The position numbers and the translations under genes were made by a program. The notes beneath the pieces were generated by a model. It was not told the origin of the DNA, searched no databases, and worked only from the letters and a program-made list of their open reading frames with translations. From Parvularcula sp. IMCC14364 (GTDB lineage: Bacteria; Pseudomonadota; Alphaproteobacteria; Caulobacterales; Parvularculaceae), in assembly GCF_030758415.1 (NCBI RefSeq), contig NZ_CP132334.1, positions 1,426,001 through 1,490,000 on the forward strand: DNA of 64,000 nucleotides, given 5' to 3'. Shown in pieces: positions 46,707 to 56,551 of the stretch (position 1 is its first letter; every line of letters starts with the position of its first letter).

Positions 46707-47207
46707 ATGTCCTTACAAGTCACAACAGAAGTTGAACTTAACGACCCCCTTGATGTCATCGAAACAGTCGCTGCCCAGTCGTCCATGAATGTTGAGCGGG
46801 TGGACGCTACAGAACTCCACGTCAATGTTGACGGGATGTGGCGCGATATTGCTGTCTGGTTTGCATGGCGGGAAGACATGCGCGTGCTGCAGATGGGCGC
46901 ACCGCTTGAACTCAAAGTGCCTGCCGTCAAGACAAGTGAAGTTTGCAAGTTGCTGGCGAAAGTGAATGAGCGGGTCTGGCTTGGACATTTTGACCTGTGG
47001 TCAGATGACAATGGCATTGTTTACCGGAACGGGGCAGTCCTGTCAGAAATGGCTGACTTCGATCAGGTTCAGGCCGAGATCCTCATCCGCGGCGCATCAG
47101 AAGCATTCGAACGGTTTTATCCTGCGTTTAATTATGTCATCTGGGGCGGCAAAACCGCTGAAGAGGCACTGGAAGCGTCCCTGTTTGAAGTGCAGGGCAC
47201 TGCCTGA
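46707..47207 (+). CDS. YbjN-domain protein
   Basis: A 166-residue soluble protein. DPLDVIETVAAQSSMNVERV, ELHVNVDGMWRDIAVWFAW, and LLAKVNERVWLGHFDLWSDD match the YbjN/type III chaperone-like fold found widely in bacteria. In alphaproteobacteria it commonly precedes proC, as here (47-bp gap). Its function is unknown; chaperone-like binding of partners has been proposed for the fold. No catalytic residues seen. Confidence 0.8.
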   Translation: MSLQVTTEVELNDPLDVIETVAAQSSMNVERVDATELHVNVDGMWRDIAVWFAWREDMRVLQMGAPLELKVPAVKTSEVCKLLAKVNERVWLGHFDLWSDDNGIVYRNGAVLSEMADFDQVQAEILIRGASEAFERFYPAFNYVIWGGKTAEEALEASLFEVQGTA

Positions 47208-47254
47208 TATCAGGGTTGCTTGCAGCCCGAACAAGGCCGGTCTAGCTTGCTTCA

Positions 47255-48079
47255 ATGACAGATAAACACGCCGTATTACTCATAGGTGCCGGTTCAATGG
47301 GCGGTGCCATGTTGAAAGGCTGGCTCAAGGCCGGATTACTTGACCCTGAAAAATCAGCGGTCGTTGATCCGAACCTTCCAGAAGATCTTGCGGCGCAGGC
47401 AGATGGTTATGGTCTGTCGGTCAATCCTGTCACTGACACATCTTATGATGTATGCGTCATTGCGGTAAAGCCGCAGCTCTTTCCGGTTGTCATCCCGGTG
47501 CTTGGCTGGCCCGATATGGCGAAGACGGTGTACATTTCGATAGCTGCCGGTAAGTCCATCGCTGCGACCAGTTTGCACCTTAAAGAAGCGGGTGTTGAAG
47601 ATGCATCGATCATCAGGGTGATGCCCAATCTGCCTGTTGCGGTCGGCGAGGGGATATCCCTTTTATATGCTGAAGACAGCGTCTCCTCCTTACAGCGGCA
47701 GATTGCCACAAGCCTTGTCGAGGCCACGGGGCAGGCAATCTGGGTGCGCAGCGAAGCGGAAATTGATACCGGCATGAGTATTTCCGCCTGCGGTCCGGCT
47801 TATGTCTTTTTACTGGTGGAGGCCATGGAAGAGGCAGGCATTACCGCCGGACTGGCGCCGGAAACAGCCGCTCGTCTGGCGCGGGAAACCGTGATCGGGG
47901 CAAGCGCGCTCATGTCTGAAGACCAGCGCGCGGCCTCATCCTTGCGCGAAGCAGTGACCTCAAAGGGGGGAACAACAGCGGAAGCGTTGAAGGTTCTCGA
48001 CAAGGCAGATGGATTGCGAAAACTGATGAGCGAGGCTGTTCAGGCGGCGACCAGCCGTGCGCAGGCCCTCAGGGATTAA
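47255..48079 (+). CDS. proC: Pyrroline-5-carboxylate reductase
   Basis: A 274-residue enzyme for the last step of proline synthesis with NAD(P)H. N-terminal Rossmann motif LLIGAGSMGGAMLKGWLKAG (residues 9-28) and AVKPQLFPVVIP. The dimerisation/active-site stretch includes ISACGPAYVFLLVEAMEEAG, and the C-terminal signature is LREAVTSKGGTTAEALKVLD with the conserved Ser/Lys/Gly/Thr. Complete and normal length. Confidence 0.95.
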   Translation: MTDKHAVLLIGAGSMGGAMLKGWLKAGLLDPEKSAVVDPNLPEDLAAQADGYGLSVNPVTDTSYDVCVIAVKPQLFPVVIPVLGWPDMAKTVYISIAAGKSIAATSLHLKEAGVEDASIIRVMPNLPVAVGEGISLLYAEDSVSSLQRQIATSLVEATGQAIWVRSEAEIDTGMSISACGPAYVFLLVEAMEEAGITAGLAPETAARLARETVIGASALMSEDQRAASSLREAVTSKGGTTAEALKVLDKADGLRKLMSEAVQAATSRAQALRD

Positions 48080-48189
48080 GGCACAAGTGGTTGCTTCGTT
48101 CCTGAAAGCATTTTCCACGACCTGCGTCAGAATATTTCGATTTTCTGTAAAGTGTGCTTCCCTTGTGGCTGGAGACAGATGAGAAAAAT

Positions 48190-49794
48190 ATGCAAACAAC
48201 ATTCGACTATATTATCGTAGGTGCCGGGTCTGCTGGTTGCGTCATGGCCAGTCGCCTGTCTGAGAACCCACGCATATCCATCTGTCTGCTCGAGGCCGGC
48301 AAGAATGATACAGATTTTCGGATTCATGTGCCGGCCATGCTGCCGGAATTGCTTGGCTCCACCGTTATCGACTGGAACTATTACACTGAGCCGCAGGAAA
48401 ACCTTGATCGCCGCCGCCTGTTCTGGCCGCGGGGCAAGACACTAGGCGGTTCTTCCAGCCTAAACGGAATGTGTTACCAGCGCGGTGATCTCAGCGACTA
48501 TGATGATTGGGCGGCAGCTGGGGCAGAGGGCTGGTCAGCGATGGATGCCCTGCATTATTTCAAAAAATCCGAAGACTATTCCGGTGGCGAAAGCCAATGG
48601 CATGGCGCTGGTGGGCCCTTGGGTGTGCGCAAGGCCGACTGGGTCATGCCAGCGACCGAGCGCTTTATCGAGGCCGGGGTGCAGGCTGGGTATCGACATA
48701 TAGATGATTTCCATGCAGATGGCCGGGAAGGTGTTGGGTATTATGATACCACCATACGCAATGGTCGGCGCTGTTCAACGGCAACGGGCTATCTGCCAAA
48801 AGACGTGCGTAGCCGACCCAACCTTACCATCCTGACCGAAGCGTTGGTCCGTAAGGTTCACTTTGATGGCAAAAAAGCCAGCTCCGTGCGCACATCTTTG
48901 AGTGGCACAATGACGGAACTGACAGCGGCAAAGGAACTGATCTTGTGTGGCGGCGCCATCAACACACCACAATTACTTCTTCTGTCCGGTGTGGGGCCTG
49001 CGGATCATCTGGCTGAGCATAATATCGAGATGGTGAGTGACCTGCCAGGGGTCGGCAGTAATCTTCAGGATCATCTTGATATCTCACTAATGTTCAGGAC
49101 CAGGCCGGGGTCAACCTTTGGCTACACTTTCGGCAGTCTGCCCGGCATCATGAAAGGTGTTGGGGAATATATGGGCAAAAAGTCAGGCCTTTTTGCCTCT
49201 AATTTTGCGGAAGCGACAGGCTTTGCCAAATCTTCTCCTGACCTTTCCAAGGCAGATATTCAGTTTATTTTCCTTCCGGCTTTGGGTGAGGATCATGCAA
49301 AGACCAAGATCTGGGGTAAGCAGGGGCTGACAATCCACGCCTGCTGTCTCTATCCCAAGTCAACTGGCACCATTCGTCTTGCCTCAACCGACCCCAAGCG
49401 CCATCCTTTGATCGATCCACATTATCTTGATGCGGAGGAAGATATGTTCGTGTTGATTGAGGGAGCTAAACAGGCGCTGGAAATCAGCAGGCAGTCAGCG
49501 CTGGCGGACATTATTACAGGATTTTGGGCGCCTGAAGAAGAGCCGGGTAATGAAGCTGACTGGGCCAAGTTTATCCGCTCCCGTGCAGAAACCATTTATC
49601 ATCCCGTAGGCACAGCCAAGATGGGACAGCGCACCGACGATATGGCTGTCACGGATGCGCAAGGTAGAGTGCACGGGCTGGACAATCTGCGCATTGTTGA
49701 TGCATCGCTAATGCCGATTGTCGTAGGGGGTAACACCAATGCGCCTGTGGTCATGATGGCAGAAAAAATCGTTGAGCAAATGTTGTCAGCCTGA
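48190..49794 (+). CDS. GMC-family FAD-dependent oxidoreductase (choline-dehydrogenase-like)
   Basis: A ~534-residue GMC enzyme. ATG 48190 (MQTTFDYIIVGAGSAGCVMA) starts the FAD Rossmann domain; an upstream open stretch from 48154 is not family-like. GMC signatures: WPRGKTLGGSSSLNGMCYQR and GAINTPQLLLLSGVGPADHL. The active-site His is in TIYHPVGTAKMGQ and the second catalytic residue in GGNTNAPVVMMAEKI. It oxidises an alcohol (choline, a sugar alcohol or similar); the substrate cannot be fixed. No betaine-aldehyde dehydrogenase neighbour. Confidence 0.9.
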   Translation: MQTTFDYIIVGAGSAGCVMASRLSENPRISICLLEAGKNDTDFRIHVPAMLPELLGSTVIDWNYYTEPQENLDRRRLFWPRGKTLGGSSSLNGMCYQRGDLSDYDDWAAAGAEGWSAMDALHYFKKSEDYSGGESQWHGAGGPLGVRKADWVMPATERFIEAGVQAGYRHIDDFHADGREGVGYYDTTIRNGRRCSTATGYLPKDVRSRPNLTILTEALVRKVHFDGKKASSVRTSLSGTMTELTAAKELILCGGAINTPQLLLLSGVGPADHLAEHNIEMVSDLPGVGSNLQDHLDISLMFRTRPGSTFGYTFGSLPGIMKGVGEYMGKKSGLFASNFAEATGFAKSSPDLSKADIQFIFLPALGEDHAKTKIWGKQGLTIHACCLYPKSTGTIRLASTDPKRHPLIDPHYLDAEEDMFVLIEGAKQALEISRQSALADIITGFWAPEEEPGNEADWAKFIRSRAETIYHPVGTAKMGQRTDDMAVTDAQGRVHGLDNLRIVDASLMPIVVGGNTNAPVVMMAEKIVEQMLSA

Positions 49795-49806
49795 TTGTTC
49801 AGCACT

Positions 49807-52362
49807 TTAGTAACTGGAAACGGTTCCCAGGCGGCCAACGACCTGACCAGATCTTACAGGCGGATTTTCTGGCCTTAGAGGTCGCCGTTGACTTGTTGCA
49901 CCAGTGATTGTCCTGCCTGTGACGGTGCCATAAGTATAGCCACCGTCACGCTCGCGCTCACGCCGAAAACGCTCTTCCTCGGCCTGGCGCTGTTCTTCAA
50001 GGCGCTGTTGCTGACGCCAACTGAGGCCGCGCATGTCGTAGCGCTCATAACCAGCGTAGCGTGCATAATAATCATCCGACCATATCCCGAGCGTATTTTC
50101 ACGCGCGCGGTTTTCAGAGGCAATATACCCGGAGGGCGCACCGTAAAGAGTGCGTGCCCAGCCCTTTTCCAGTATCATTTCTGCGAGATCATTTTCTCCA
50201 GCCCGACAGGTTGCATATCCATCTGTCAGTTCACACACGACTTCTACATTTGCGAAGCCGTCTGTCATCTCCTGATGTACCTGATAATATGACCCATAAG
50301 GAGAAACTGGTTGTATATATTCGAGATAAAGTTCCTGATCTGCAACGCTTAAATAGCCATATTCTGAAATGCGGGCGGGTCCAATCAGTTTCCGTTTTTC
50401 TTCGCGCCAGTTTGAAAAGGGTTGCTGCTTATCTTGTTCTTCGTTGGCGATATCCAGTAGCGGTCTTTTTTGAAACCGTAACGTATTCTGTTCCGCTGCC
50501 AGAACAGGGCCGGCTTGGGTCATGAAGTTCTTCCAGATGACCGCGGGCAAAGAACCACCGGTGACTTTGTTCATGGGGCTGTAATCATCATTACCCAGCC
50601 ATACACCGACAATGAGTTCGTCTGTAAAGCCGATATACCAGGCGTCGCGATGGTCCTGGGTTGTGCCGGTTTTGCCAAACGATGCCGCATTAATACGCGC
50701 GGCATGTCCAGTACCAGCCTGCACGTTGCCATACATCAGGTGCAGGAGATCTGACGACGGTGCTTCCCGTATAAGCGCCGGCCGGGGTTTGTCCCGCGTA
50801 TGGAGATAAGGCTCAACCATGTGCCCCTTGGCGATAGACGCATAAGCGGCGACCATATTCAGCAGCGTCGTCTCCGTCACACCAAGTGCAAGGCTGGGAT
50901 AGGCTTCAAGGTTAGCCTTAACGCCGGCACGTTGTGCTGCCTTGATGACCCGGTCTCGGCCCACCCACTCCTGAACGCGCAGTGCTGCGGCGTTGCTTGA
51001 AAAAGCAAAAGCCTGCCGGGTGGTCAGAAGGCCACGCTGCGCGTTATTGTAATTTGTTGGCTGATAAAGCTCAGATTTTCCGGGGATCTCGAGACTGAAC
51101 GGAATGTCCGCGACAATATCATCCAGTTTCCACCCCTGGCGCAGCGCAGCGTCATAGACAAACACCTTGAATAATGAGCCGGGCTGACGATTGGCCTGCG
51201 TTGCGCGGTTGAACTGGCTGGCTGTATAATCCAGACCGCCGACCATGGCCACGATCTCTCCATTGGGTCGCATGGCAACCAGTGCTGCCTCTGATACTGC
51301 AGAAGACTGACGTGTCTTGTCATCAAGTGTGTACTGCAAAACGGATTGCGCAATATCCTGATAGGCAGGATCGAGCGTTGTTTCTACATGAAGGATATCA
51401 CGGGTACTGAAATCGCTCAGTGTCGCAACAGCGTGATCCAGAAAGTGGCCACGCGGTTCTGGCTTCGGCTCCAGTACATCAAGTAACTCCAGTTCATAAT
51501 GCGCAACCTGCCCGTCGAGCAGCGACAAGGTACCTGTTTCAATCATCGCCTCAAGCACGAGGTGCCCTCTGGCGCGTGCTGCATCGAGAGCTATATGTGG
51601 TGCGTTGCGCCCGGGCGCCTTGATGCAACCAGCGAGTAGGGCGCTTTCTGCGACAGTCAGTTCCGCAGCCTCTTTACCAAAATAACTTTCTGCAGCAGCC
51701 TCAATGCCATACGCATTATTGCCAAAATAGACTGTGTACAAATACTCTTCGAGAATGCGTTCCTTGCTCCAGCGGCGCTCAAGTTGCAATGCGATGACAG
51801 CTTCCTGCATCTTGCGTGAAACTGTCTGTTCTGCACTAAGATATATATTCTTGACGAGCTGCTGGGTGATCGTGCTGCCGCCCTCGACAATATACCCTGC
51901 CTCGTAATTAGATTTCAGTGCCCGCAGGATGCCATATGTATCAACGCCCTGATGGTCAAAAAACCGTCTGTCCTCAATGGCGATGAAGGCTGCGATTGTG
52001 TGGTCGGGCAGGGCCGTCAGGGATACCGCCCGCCTGTGTGGACCGCGAATACCTATTTCGTCTCCATGCGTATCATAGAAAATAACACTTTGCAGATTAT
52101 TGACAGGTGCACGCTCGGGCAGGGGGGCGCTTAGCAAGGCATTGATGTATGGCAGGCCAACCGCAAAAGGGGCAGCAACAAGCGCCAGGCAGGCACCGAT
52201 CGCAATGACTGATTTCCGGCCAAATTTGAAAGAAGACCTCATGCTGACCTTACGCCTGAACAGACGGGCGAGTTCCAGCCAGCCGTCAGTTAATTTCGAC
52301 GGCTGCAAGCCATTCAATCTATGGAGAAGGAGCACCATGCCCATACCCTTTCTGGTTGCCAT
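49807..52362 (-). CDS. Class A penicillin-binding protein with degenerate SNase-like C-terminal domain
   Basis: An 851-residue bifunctional murein synthase. Membrane helix ~50-75; GT51 glycosyltransferase motifs AIEDRRFFDHQG (128-139) and GGSTITQQLVKN (161-172); transpeptidase motifs SLFK (396-399), SSN (455-457) and KTGT (564-567). After ~650 comes a segment matching the staphylococcal-nuclease fold (GPARISEYGYLSVADQELYL, then DLAEMILEKGWARTLYG and ENRARENTLGIW to ~761), but its GDT and GIDAPE catalytic residues are replaced. A Gln/Arg-rich tail follows. ATG 52362 is used; ATG 52242 is a possible shorter start with a better AAGGT site. It is downstream of nadK. Confidence 0.9.
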   Translation of the reverse strand: MATRKGMGMVLLLHRLNGLQPSKLTDGWLELARLFRRKVSMRSSFKFGRKSVIAIGACLALVAAPFAVGLPYINALLSAPLPERAPVNNLQSVIFYDTHGDEIGIRGPHRRAVSLTALPDHTIAAFIAIEDRRFFDHQGVDTYGILRALKSNYEAGYIVEGGSTITQQLVKNIYLSAEQTVSRKMQEAVIALQLERRWSKERILEEYLYTVYFGNNAYGIEAAAESYFGKEAAELTVAESALLAGCIKAPGRNAPHIALDAARARGHLVLEAMIETGTLSLLDGQVAHYELELLDVLEPKPEPRGHFLDHAVATLSDFSTRDILHVETTLDPAYQDIAQSVLQYTLDDKTRQSSAVSEAALVAMRPNGEIVAMVGGLDYTASQFNRATQANRQPGSLFKVFVYDAALRQGWKLDDIVADIPFSLEIPGKSELYQPTNYNNAQRGLLTTRQAFAFSSNAAALRVQEWVGRDRVIKAAQRAGVKANLEAYPSLALGVTETTLLNMVAAYASIAKGHMVEPYLHTRDKPRPALIREAPSSDLLHLMYGNVQAGTGHAARINAASFGKTGTTQDHRDAWYIGFTDELIVGVWLGNDDYSPMNKVTGGSLPAVIWKNFMTQAGPVLAAEQNTLRFQKRPLLDIANEEQDKQQPFSNWREEKRKLIGPARISEYGYLSVADQELYLEYIQPVSPYGSYYQVHQEMTDGFANVEVVCELTDGYATCRAGENDLAEMILEKGWARTLYGAPSGYIASENRARENTLGIWSDDYYARYAGYERYDMRGLSWRQQQRLEEQRQAEEERFRRERERDGGYTYGTVTGRTITGATSQRRPLRPENPPVRSGQVVGRLGTVSSY

Positions 52363-52390
52363 ACCATGCCTTCGCTCAACTGCTTACTTA

Positions 52391-53149
52391 CTAATAAGCA
52401 AACTGTTCGCGGATGATACGCTCCTCCAGGGAATGTTCAGGGTCATAAAGAAGTGTCATTTCCTTGTCCTGACGTTCATAAATTTCCACCATCCGGATAC
52501 GCCGAACTTCATAATTGTCAGCTACAGCAGAAACGGGGCGAAATTCTGGCTGGTGTGCCTCAATCTTCACAGTTGCGTCATGGGGCAAAAGCGCCCCGCG
52601 CCAGCGTCGCGGGCGAAAGGCGCTGATGGGAGTCAGGGCAAGTAATTGCGATCCGACGGGCAGAATTGGCCCATGCGCCGAGAGATTATAGGCTGTTGAC
52701 CCGGCGGGTGTTGCGAGCATGATCCCGTCGCAGATCAGTTCTTCCATGCGCAGTTTGTCATTCACATAGATCGACAGATGCGCCGTCTGATGAATCTCAC
52801 GCAGGAGCGACACTTCATTGATCGCCATGGCTGTGTCCTGCTTGCCACTCGTCGAGGTGGAACGCATCTCCAGCGGATGGATGATAGCGCGCTCGGCAGC
52901 ATTGATCCGCTCCAGCAGGTTGTCCGGTTCCAAACCATTCATGAGGAAGCCGATCGTGCCCCGGTTGATGCCGTAGACAGGTTTGCAAAGGTCCATATGC
53001 GTTTTCAGTGTCTCAAGCATAAAGCCATCACCACCGATGGGCGCCAGGACATCAGCGTCCTGTGGCGCGGTATTGCCATATTTTGCAACCAGGGCGTCCA
53101 TGGCAGTCTGGGCATCAGGCTTCTGGCTGGCCGAAAACGCTATCTTCAT
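52391..53149 (-). CDS. nadK: NAD kinase
   Basis: A ~252-residue enzyme making NADP from NAD. ATG 53149 starts MKIAFSASQKPDAQTAMDAL; the open frame to 53494 is not NadK-like and is excluded. Motifs: APIGGDGFMLETL (GGDG, ATP/NAD phosphate), GINRGTIGFLMN and DGIMLATPAGSTAYNLSAHG with the NE/D sugar contact INEVSLL. It is 28 bp upstream of the PBP gene on the same strand and divergent from the aldolase gene. Confidence 0.94.
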   Translation of the reverse strand: MKIAFSASQKPDAQTAMDALVAKYGNTAPQDADVLAPIGGDGFMLETLKTHMDLCKPVYGINRGTIGFLMNGLEPDNLLERINAAERAIIHPLEMRSTSTSGKQDTAMAINEVSLLREIHQTAHLSIYVNDKLRMEELICDGIMLATPAGSTAYNLSAHGPILPVGSQLLALTPISAFRPRRWRGALLPHDATVKIEAHQPEFRPVSAVADNYEVRRIRMVEIYERQDKEMTLLYDPEHSLEERIIREQFAY

Positions 53150-53296
53150 TGATTTCTCTCTTCCTTGGGCTCCTTTACCAGCCGTGGGGGTGAGCGGTCC
53201 AGCAGGATTATGTTGCTGTGCAGTATCTGCAGTGAGGACTGGTTTCGCCGCACAGGCGGCTGTAAGGTGCCAGCAACGAATTGAAGGAGACCCCAG

Positions 53297-54148
53297 ATGA
53301 ACGTACAGGATTCCAGCAAGGTTGATCAGGCCGCTCTCGCCGGTGTGGTTGCAGGCTTCGATATCCCTGATCCGACTAAGATCGAGCGCCTGGAGGGTAA
53401 GGTCAGTGATGCGGAATGGCGACTGCGCCTTGATCTGGCGGCCCTGTATCGCTTGACCGCGCTTTATGGCTGGACGGATCTGGTCTTTACACACATTTCA
53501 GTGCGCCTGCCGGATGAAGACGGTTCACCGCGTTTCCTGATTAACCCCTATGGTGTCATGTTTGATGAAATGACGGCCTCGAGCCTCATCAAGATTGATA
53601 TGGACGGTAACATCAAGCAGGACACGTCCTACTTTGTGAACCCGGCAGGATTTACCATTCACAGCGCCGTTCACATGCACAGACATGATGCCCGCTGCGT
53701 CATGCATGTGCACACCCCATACGGGGTTGCTGTGTCCGTGCAGAAGGAAGGCCTGCGCAAATATACGCAGTTTGCCATGGTCGTGCATGATGATGTGGCG
53801 TATCATGATTATGAAGGCATCGCCCTGGATCTGGACGAGCGTGAGCGTTTGGTACGTGACCTTGGCGACAAGAACTTCATCATCCTGCGCAATCACGGCA
53901 CCCTGACGACAGGGCCAAATTGCGCCATCGCTTTCCTGCGTATGTATTTTCTGGAGCAGGCCTGCAAGGCCCAGATATTTGCGCAGTCTGTGGGCAGTCC
54001 GGATGGATTGATTGAAGAGACTGACGATATGTCCGCGCGCGTTCTGCAACAGGGGGCTGCTGGCTTTGCGGAAGGATTGGGCGATAATCTGGTCTGGCCT
54101 GGTCTGATCCGTCGCCTGAACAGAATGAACCCGGGATACAATCACTAA
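53297..54148 (+). CDS. Class II aldolase/adducin-family protein
   Basis: A 283-residue zinc-type class II aldolase-fold protein. RLDLAALYRLTALYGWTDLV, FTHISVRLPDEDGSPRFLIN, VMHVHTPYGVAVS (metal His pair) and FIILRNHGTLTTGPNCAIAF (third His) match the family of fuculose-1-P aldolase/ribulose-5-P epimerase/adducin relatives. The substrate is unknown; this subgroup is common and uncharacterised in proteobacteria. The N-terminal ~30 residues are an extra leader. Single gene, divergent from nadK. Confidence 0.88.
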   Translation: MNVQDSSKVDQAALAGVVAGFDIPDPTKIERLEGKVSDAEWRLRLDLAALYRLTALYGWTDLVFTHISVRLPDEDGSPRFLINPYGVMFDEMTASSLIKIDMDGNIKQDTSYFVNPAGFTIHSAVHMHRHDARCVMHVHTPYGVAVSVQKEGLRKYTQFAMVVHDDVAYHDYEGIALDLDERERLVRDLGDKNFIILRNHGTLTTGPNCAIAFLRMYFLEQACKAQIFAQSVGSPDGLIEETDDMSARVLQQGAAGFAEGLGDNLVWPGLIRRLNRMNPGYNH

Positions 54149-54177
54149 GGGCAGGGAGCGGCCCAGGCCCCGTCCAG

Positions 54178-54594
54178 TCAGTTACCGTCTTGCGGGTTAC
54201 TCTCGAACAATCCACATACGGCACCTGCGGGGTCTTCAATAACGCAGAAGTTGCTGGCACCCATCGTGATGACTTTTGTCAGCCGCTTGCCCCCCAGCCT
54301 GTCACAGGCGGCAAGGCTCTCACCCAGATCTGCCACACCGAAATATAAAAGCCATTGCGACGGAAAGTCAGCAAGTTCACCGACCTTGTTGCAGATGCCC
54401 GCTACGACATTTGCGTGCTCGGCTGGCTTGCCGGGCGTATCGCCCGGCGCAACCATGGAAAAATCTGTGCGACCCGCCATCTCGACCGGCTGTGAGGACC
54501 ATCCGATAACGGCTTCGTAAAAGGCCCGAACATTGTCAGCATCCGGCACTGTCAGGTCTGTCCATAAAATATGGCCGATATTCTGTCCCGGCAT
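54178..54594 (-). CDS. VOC-family (glyoxalase/bleomycin-resistance fold) protein
   Basis: A 138-residue protein with one beta-alpha-beta-beta-beta pair. GHILWTDLTVPDADNVRAFY and AVIGWSSQPVEM are the classic VOC start; QWLLYFGVADLGESLAACDR and NFCVIEDPAGAVCGLFES the second half. Metal ligands are not certain. Possible roles are small-molecule binding, isomerisation or resistance; none can be chosen. It shares strand with the cytochrome c gene 10 bp upstream of it. Confidence 0.88.
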   Translation of the reverse strand: MPGQNIGHILWTDLTVPDADNVRAFYEAVIGWSSQPVEMAGRTDFSMVAPGDTPGKPAEHANVVAGICNKVGELADFPSQWLLYFGVADLGESLAACDRLGGKRLTKVITMGASNFCVIEDPAGAVCGLFESNPQDGN

Positions 54595-54604
54595 GGTGCG
54601 CTTC

Positions 54605-55039
54605 CTATTTCAGCGTCTTCAGATAAGCGATCACGTCCCGCCGGTTGGCGGCATTGGGCTCGCCGGCATAGGCCATGCGCCCGCGTGGCACGACGGCGAT
54701 TGGGCGTTCAAGATAGGCATCAAGCGTTGCCTCATCCCATGTCAGGTCGGAATTGAGCAAGGCTTGCGAATAGGCGAAATCATCAAAGCGCGCGGCTGGC
54801 GCCTCATAAATGCCAAAGAGATTAGGCCCTACGCGGTGCCCAACCCCTTCTTTGACATCATGGCAGACGGCGCAGGCCAGAAACAGCTTCTGGCCGTTTT
54901 CAGCACTGGCGGGTGTGGACAGTCTCTCGTCTGTGGAGGCGGGGCCGGCGGGCGCCGTTTTCCCCTCCGGTGGCGCTGTGCCCTGGCTGCACGCTGAAAG
55001 CGCGAGGAGGCAAACAGGCAGGATATGGTGTAGTTTCAT
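54605..55039 (-). CDS. Lipoprotein-type cytochrome c (class I)
   Basis: A 144-residue monoheme cytochrome. The signal (ILPVCLLALSACSQ) carries a lipobox Cys, so it is likely membrane-anchored by lipid on the periplasmic side. The heme site is CAVCHDV, and the axial Met lies in GRMAYAGEPN, as in class I c-type cytochromes of the c2 kind. It may carry electrons from the bc1 complex to an oxidase (inference). A VOC gene follows on the same strand. Confidence 0.9.
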   Translation of the reverse strand: MKLHHILPVCLLALSACSQGTAPPEGKTAPAGPASTDERLSTPASAENGQKLFLACAVCHDVKEGVGHRVGPNLFGIYEAPAARFDDFAYSQALLNSDLTWDEATLDAYLERPIAVVPRGRMAYAGEPNAANRRDVIAYLKTLK

Positions 55040-55148
55040 GACAATTCCCGGTAATTTTTACCGCTTTTCTATAGGCCACGCCCGGCGCGTCTGTCATGTT
55101 CAATAATCGGTTGACGCGCCCGCGAAATTGACTAAAAGACGCGCTCTC

Positions 55149-55224
55149 GCCCCTATAGCTCAGCTGGTAGAGCAACTGATTTGTAATCAGTAGGTCCGCG
55201 GTTCGAGTCCGTGTGGGGGCACCA
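55149..55224 (+). tRNA. tRNA-Thr (anticodon TGT)
   Basis: 76 nt with a seven-pair acceptor stem (GCCCCTA/TGGGGGC, one G-T pair), D-arm AGCTCAGCTGGTAGAGC, an anticodon arm ACTGA-TTTGTAA-TCAGT giving UGU, a T-arm with GTTCGAG, and an encoded CCA end. It reads Thr codon ACA (and relatives). Its 3' half serves as the attachment site of a serine-recombinase island, whose recombinase gene ends inside it. Confidence 0.96.
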
Positions 55225-56551
55225 TATGACACGAGTTGTTGTTAATTCCTTCTAAGACCTTGAAAGGAATGGAAAAATCGGCGGTTCGAAACCCTGAATC
55301 ACGGTCGTATTCAGGATTGTTCAAAAACGCCAGTTTGAGCAAGGTTCTCCGGTGGTTGAGCTCCTCTGAAGCCCAGAGTTTATAGGGGTTTGAGAGAAAC
55401 GACATGGCGGTTCGAAATGTCCGCTCAAATCCCGCTTTCGGTTTCTCAATTTCTTCTGCGAGTTCCTTCAATTCGACCTTGCGCACATCCAGTGTCTGGA
55501 TGCGTTTTTCGTATGCGGAGATTACGCTGTCATTTTCTGCGTCTACGATCCGGTCGAGTAATTGAGTGACCTGATGGTCAATCTTGGCGTGCTCTTTTCG
55601 AATGGTATCTAGGCGCTTCTTGTTCTGGCTCTGACGTGAATTCCAGATGTCATTGAACATTTCACTGGCAATGGTCAGGAGTGTGCGAGATGGCTTCAGC
55701 CTCTTGATAACCTCTTCAAACCGAGTGTGCATGTCACTGCGTTTGATAGACTTTCGGTATTCGGTACAAGATCGGCTAAAGCAGAAGTAATAAGCGTATC
55801 GCTTGCTGCGCCCGGTTGAGAAACCACCTGTAAGCGGTCCACCACATGAACCGCATTTGACAAACCCACGAAGCGGGAAGGCTTCATCATCATTTTTACG
55901 GGCACAAACCTTGGCTTTGCTGTTCAGACGATCCTGAATGCGTTTGAAGGTTGAAAAATCGATAAGTGGCGGATGCCGCCCTTCAACCATTGTGATGCCT
56001 TTATCAGGCAGGTCGATATATCCTGAATATATTATGCGTGTCAGCATTTCATAAACACGCTGCACTCTGACAATGCCTTCTCTGTTTCTTGGGTAGACTC
56101 CGGAGTTTTCCAAGAAGCGCTTAACTTCCGATTGGGTGCCAAAGCGACCAGAGGCGAACCCTTCAAGAGCTTCCTGTACAATGCTGGCGAGTGGTTCATC
56201 CCTGACCAGTATTTTGCCTTGTCCCTTTGTGGCCTTGTAGCGGTATCCCGGAGGGGCGGGATACGTCCAGTATCCGTTCATGATCCGGGCGCGAACACGG
56301 TTGCGAACCTGTTCGGCATTTTTCTGGCGGTGATGTTGTGAAACTGATGCTAGCAAGTGTTCAACCAGTATGGAGTCTGAATCTTCTCCGAACTCGATAC
56401 TTGGGCTTTCCAGCCGCCCGCCAGCTTTCATGATGGCAAGCCGCAGTTTCAGGTGTGCATCGACATCACGGGCAAGCCGCGAGATGTCATCAATAATGAC
56501 AACGGGCTTGTATTTGCGGTGGCTTCTCAGAAAGCACAGGAGTTTTTTCAT
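55187..56551 (-). pseudogene. Large serine recombinase lacking its catalytic N-terminus
   Basis: The 454-residue frame matches serine recombinases from mid-domain on. It starts near FLRSHRKYKPVVIIDDISRL, which is normally about residue 80-100; in-frame codons back to ~56575 still fit (SSAVIDRPGM), then homology stops where the toxin module begins on the other strand. The catalytic serine and resolvase active site are missing. Remaining: recombinase domain (GYWTYPAPPGYRYKATKGQG), zinc ribbon (CGSCGGPLTGG, CFSRSCTEYR), and coiled coil. The last residues (MVPPHGLEPRTY) are encoded by the reverse strand of tRNA-Thr, showing integration there. Inactive. Confidence 0.85.

Noticed and set aside
53150-53494. 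N-terminal extension of NAD kinase
   Set aside because: Overlaps the start of the divergent aldolase gene and lacks similarity to NadK; ATG 53149 gives the family start.
55187-55224. C-terminal MVPPHGLEPRTY as a protein motif
   Set aside because: It is only the reverse strand of the tRNA-Thr 3' half, so it is useful as evidence of integration, not as a domain.
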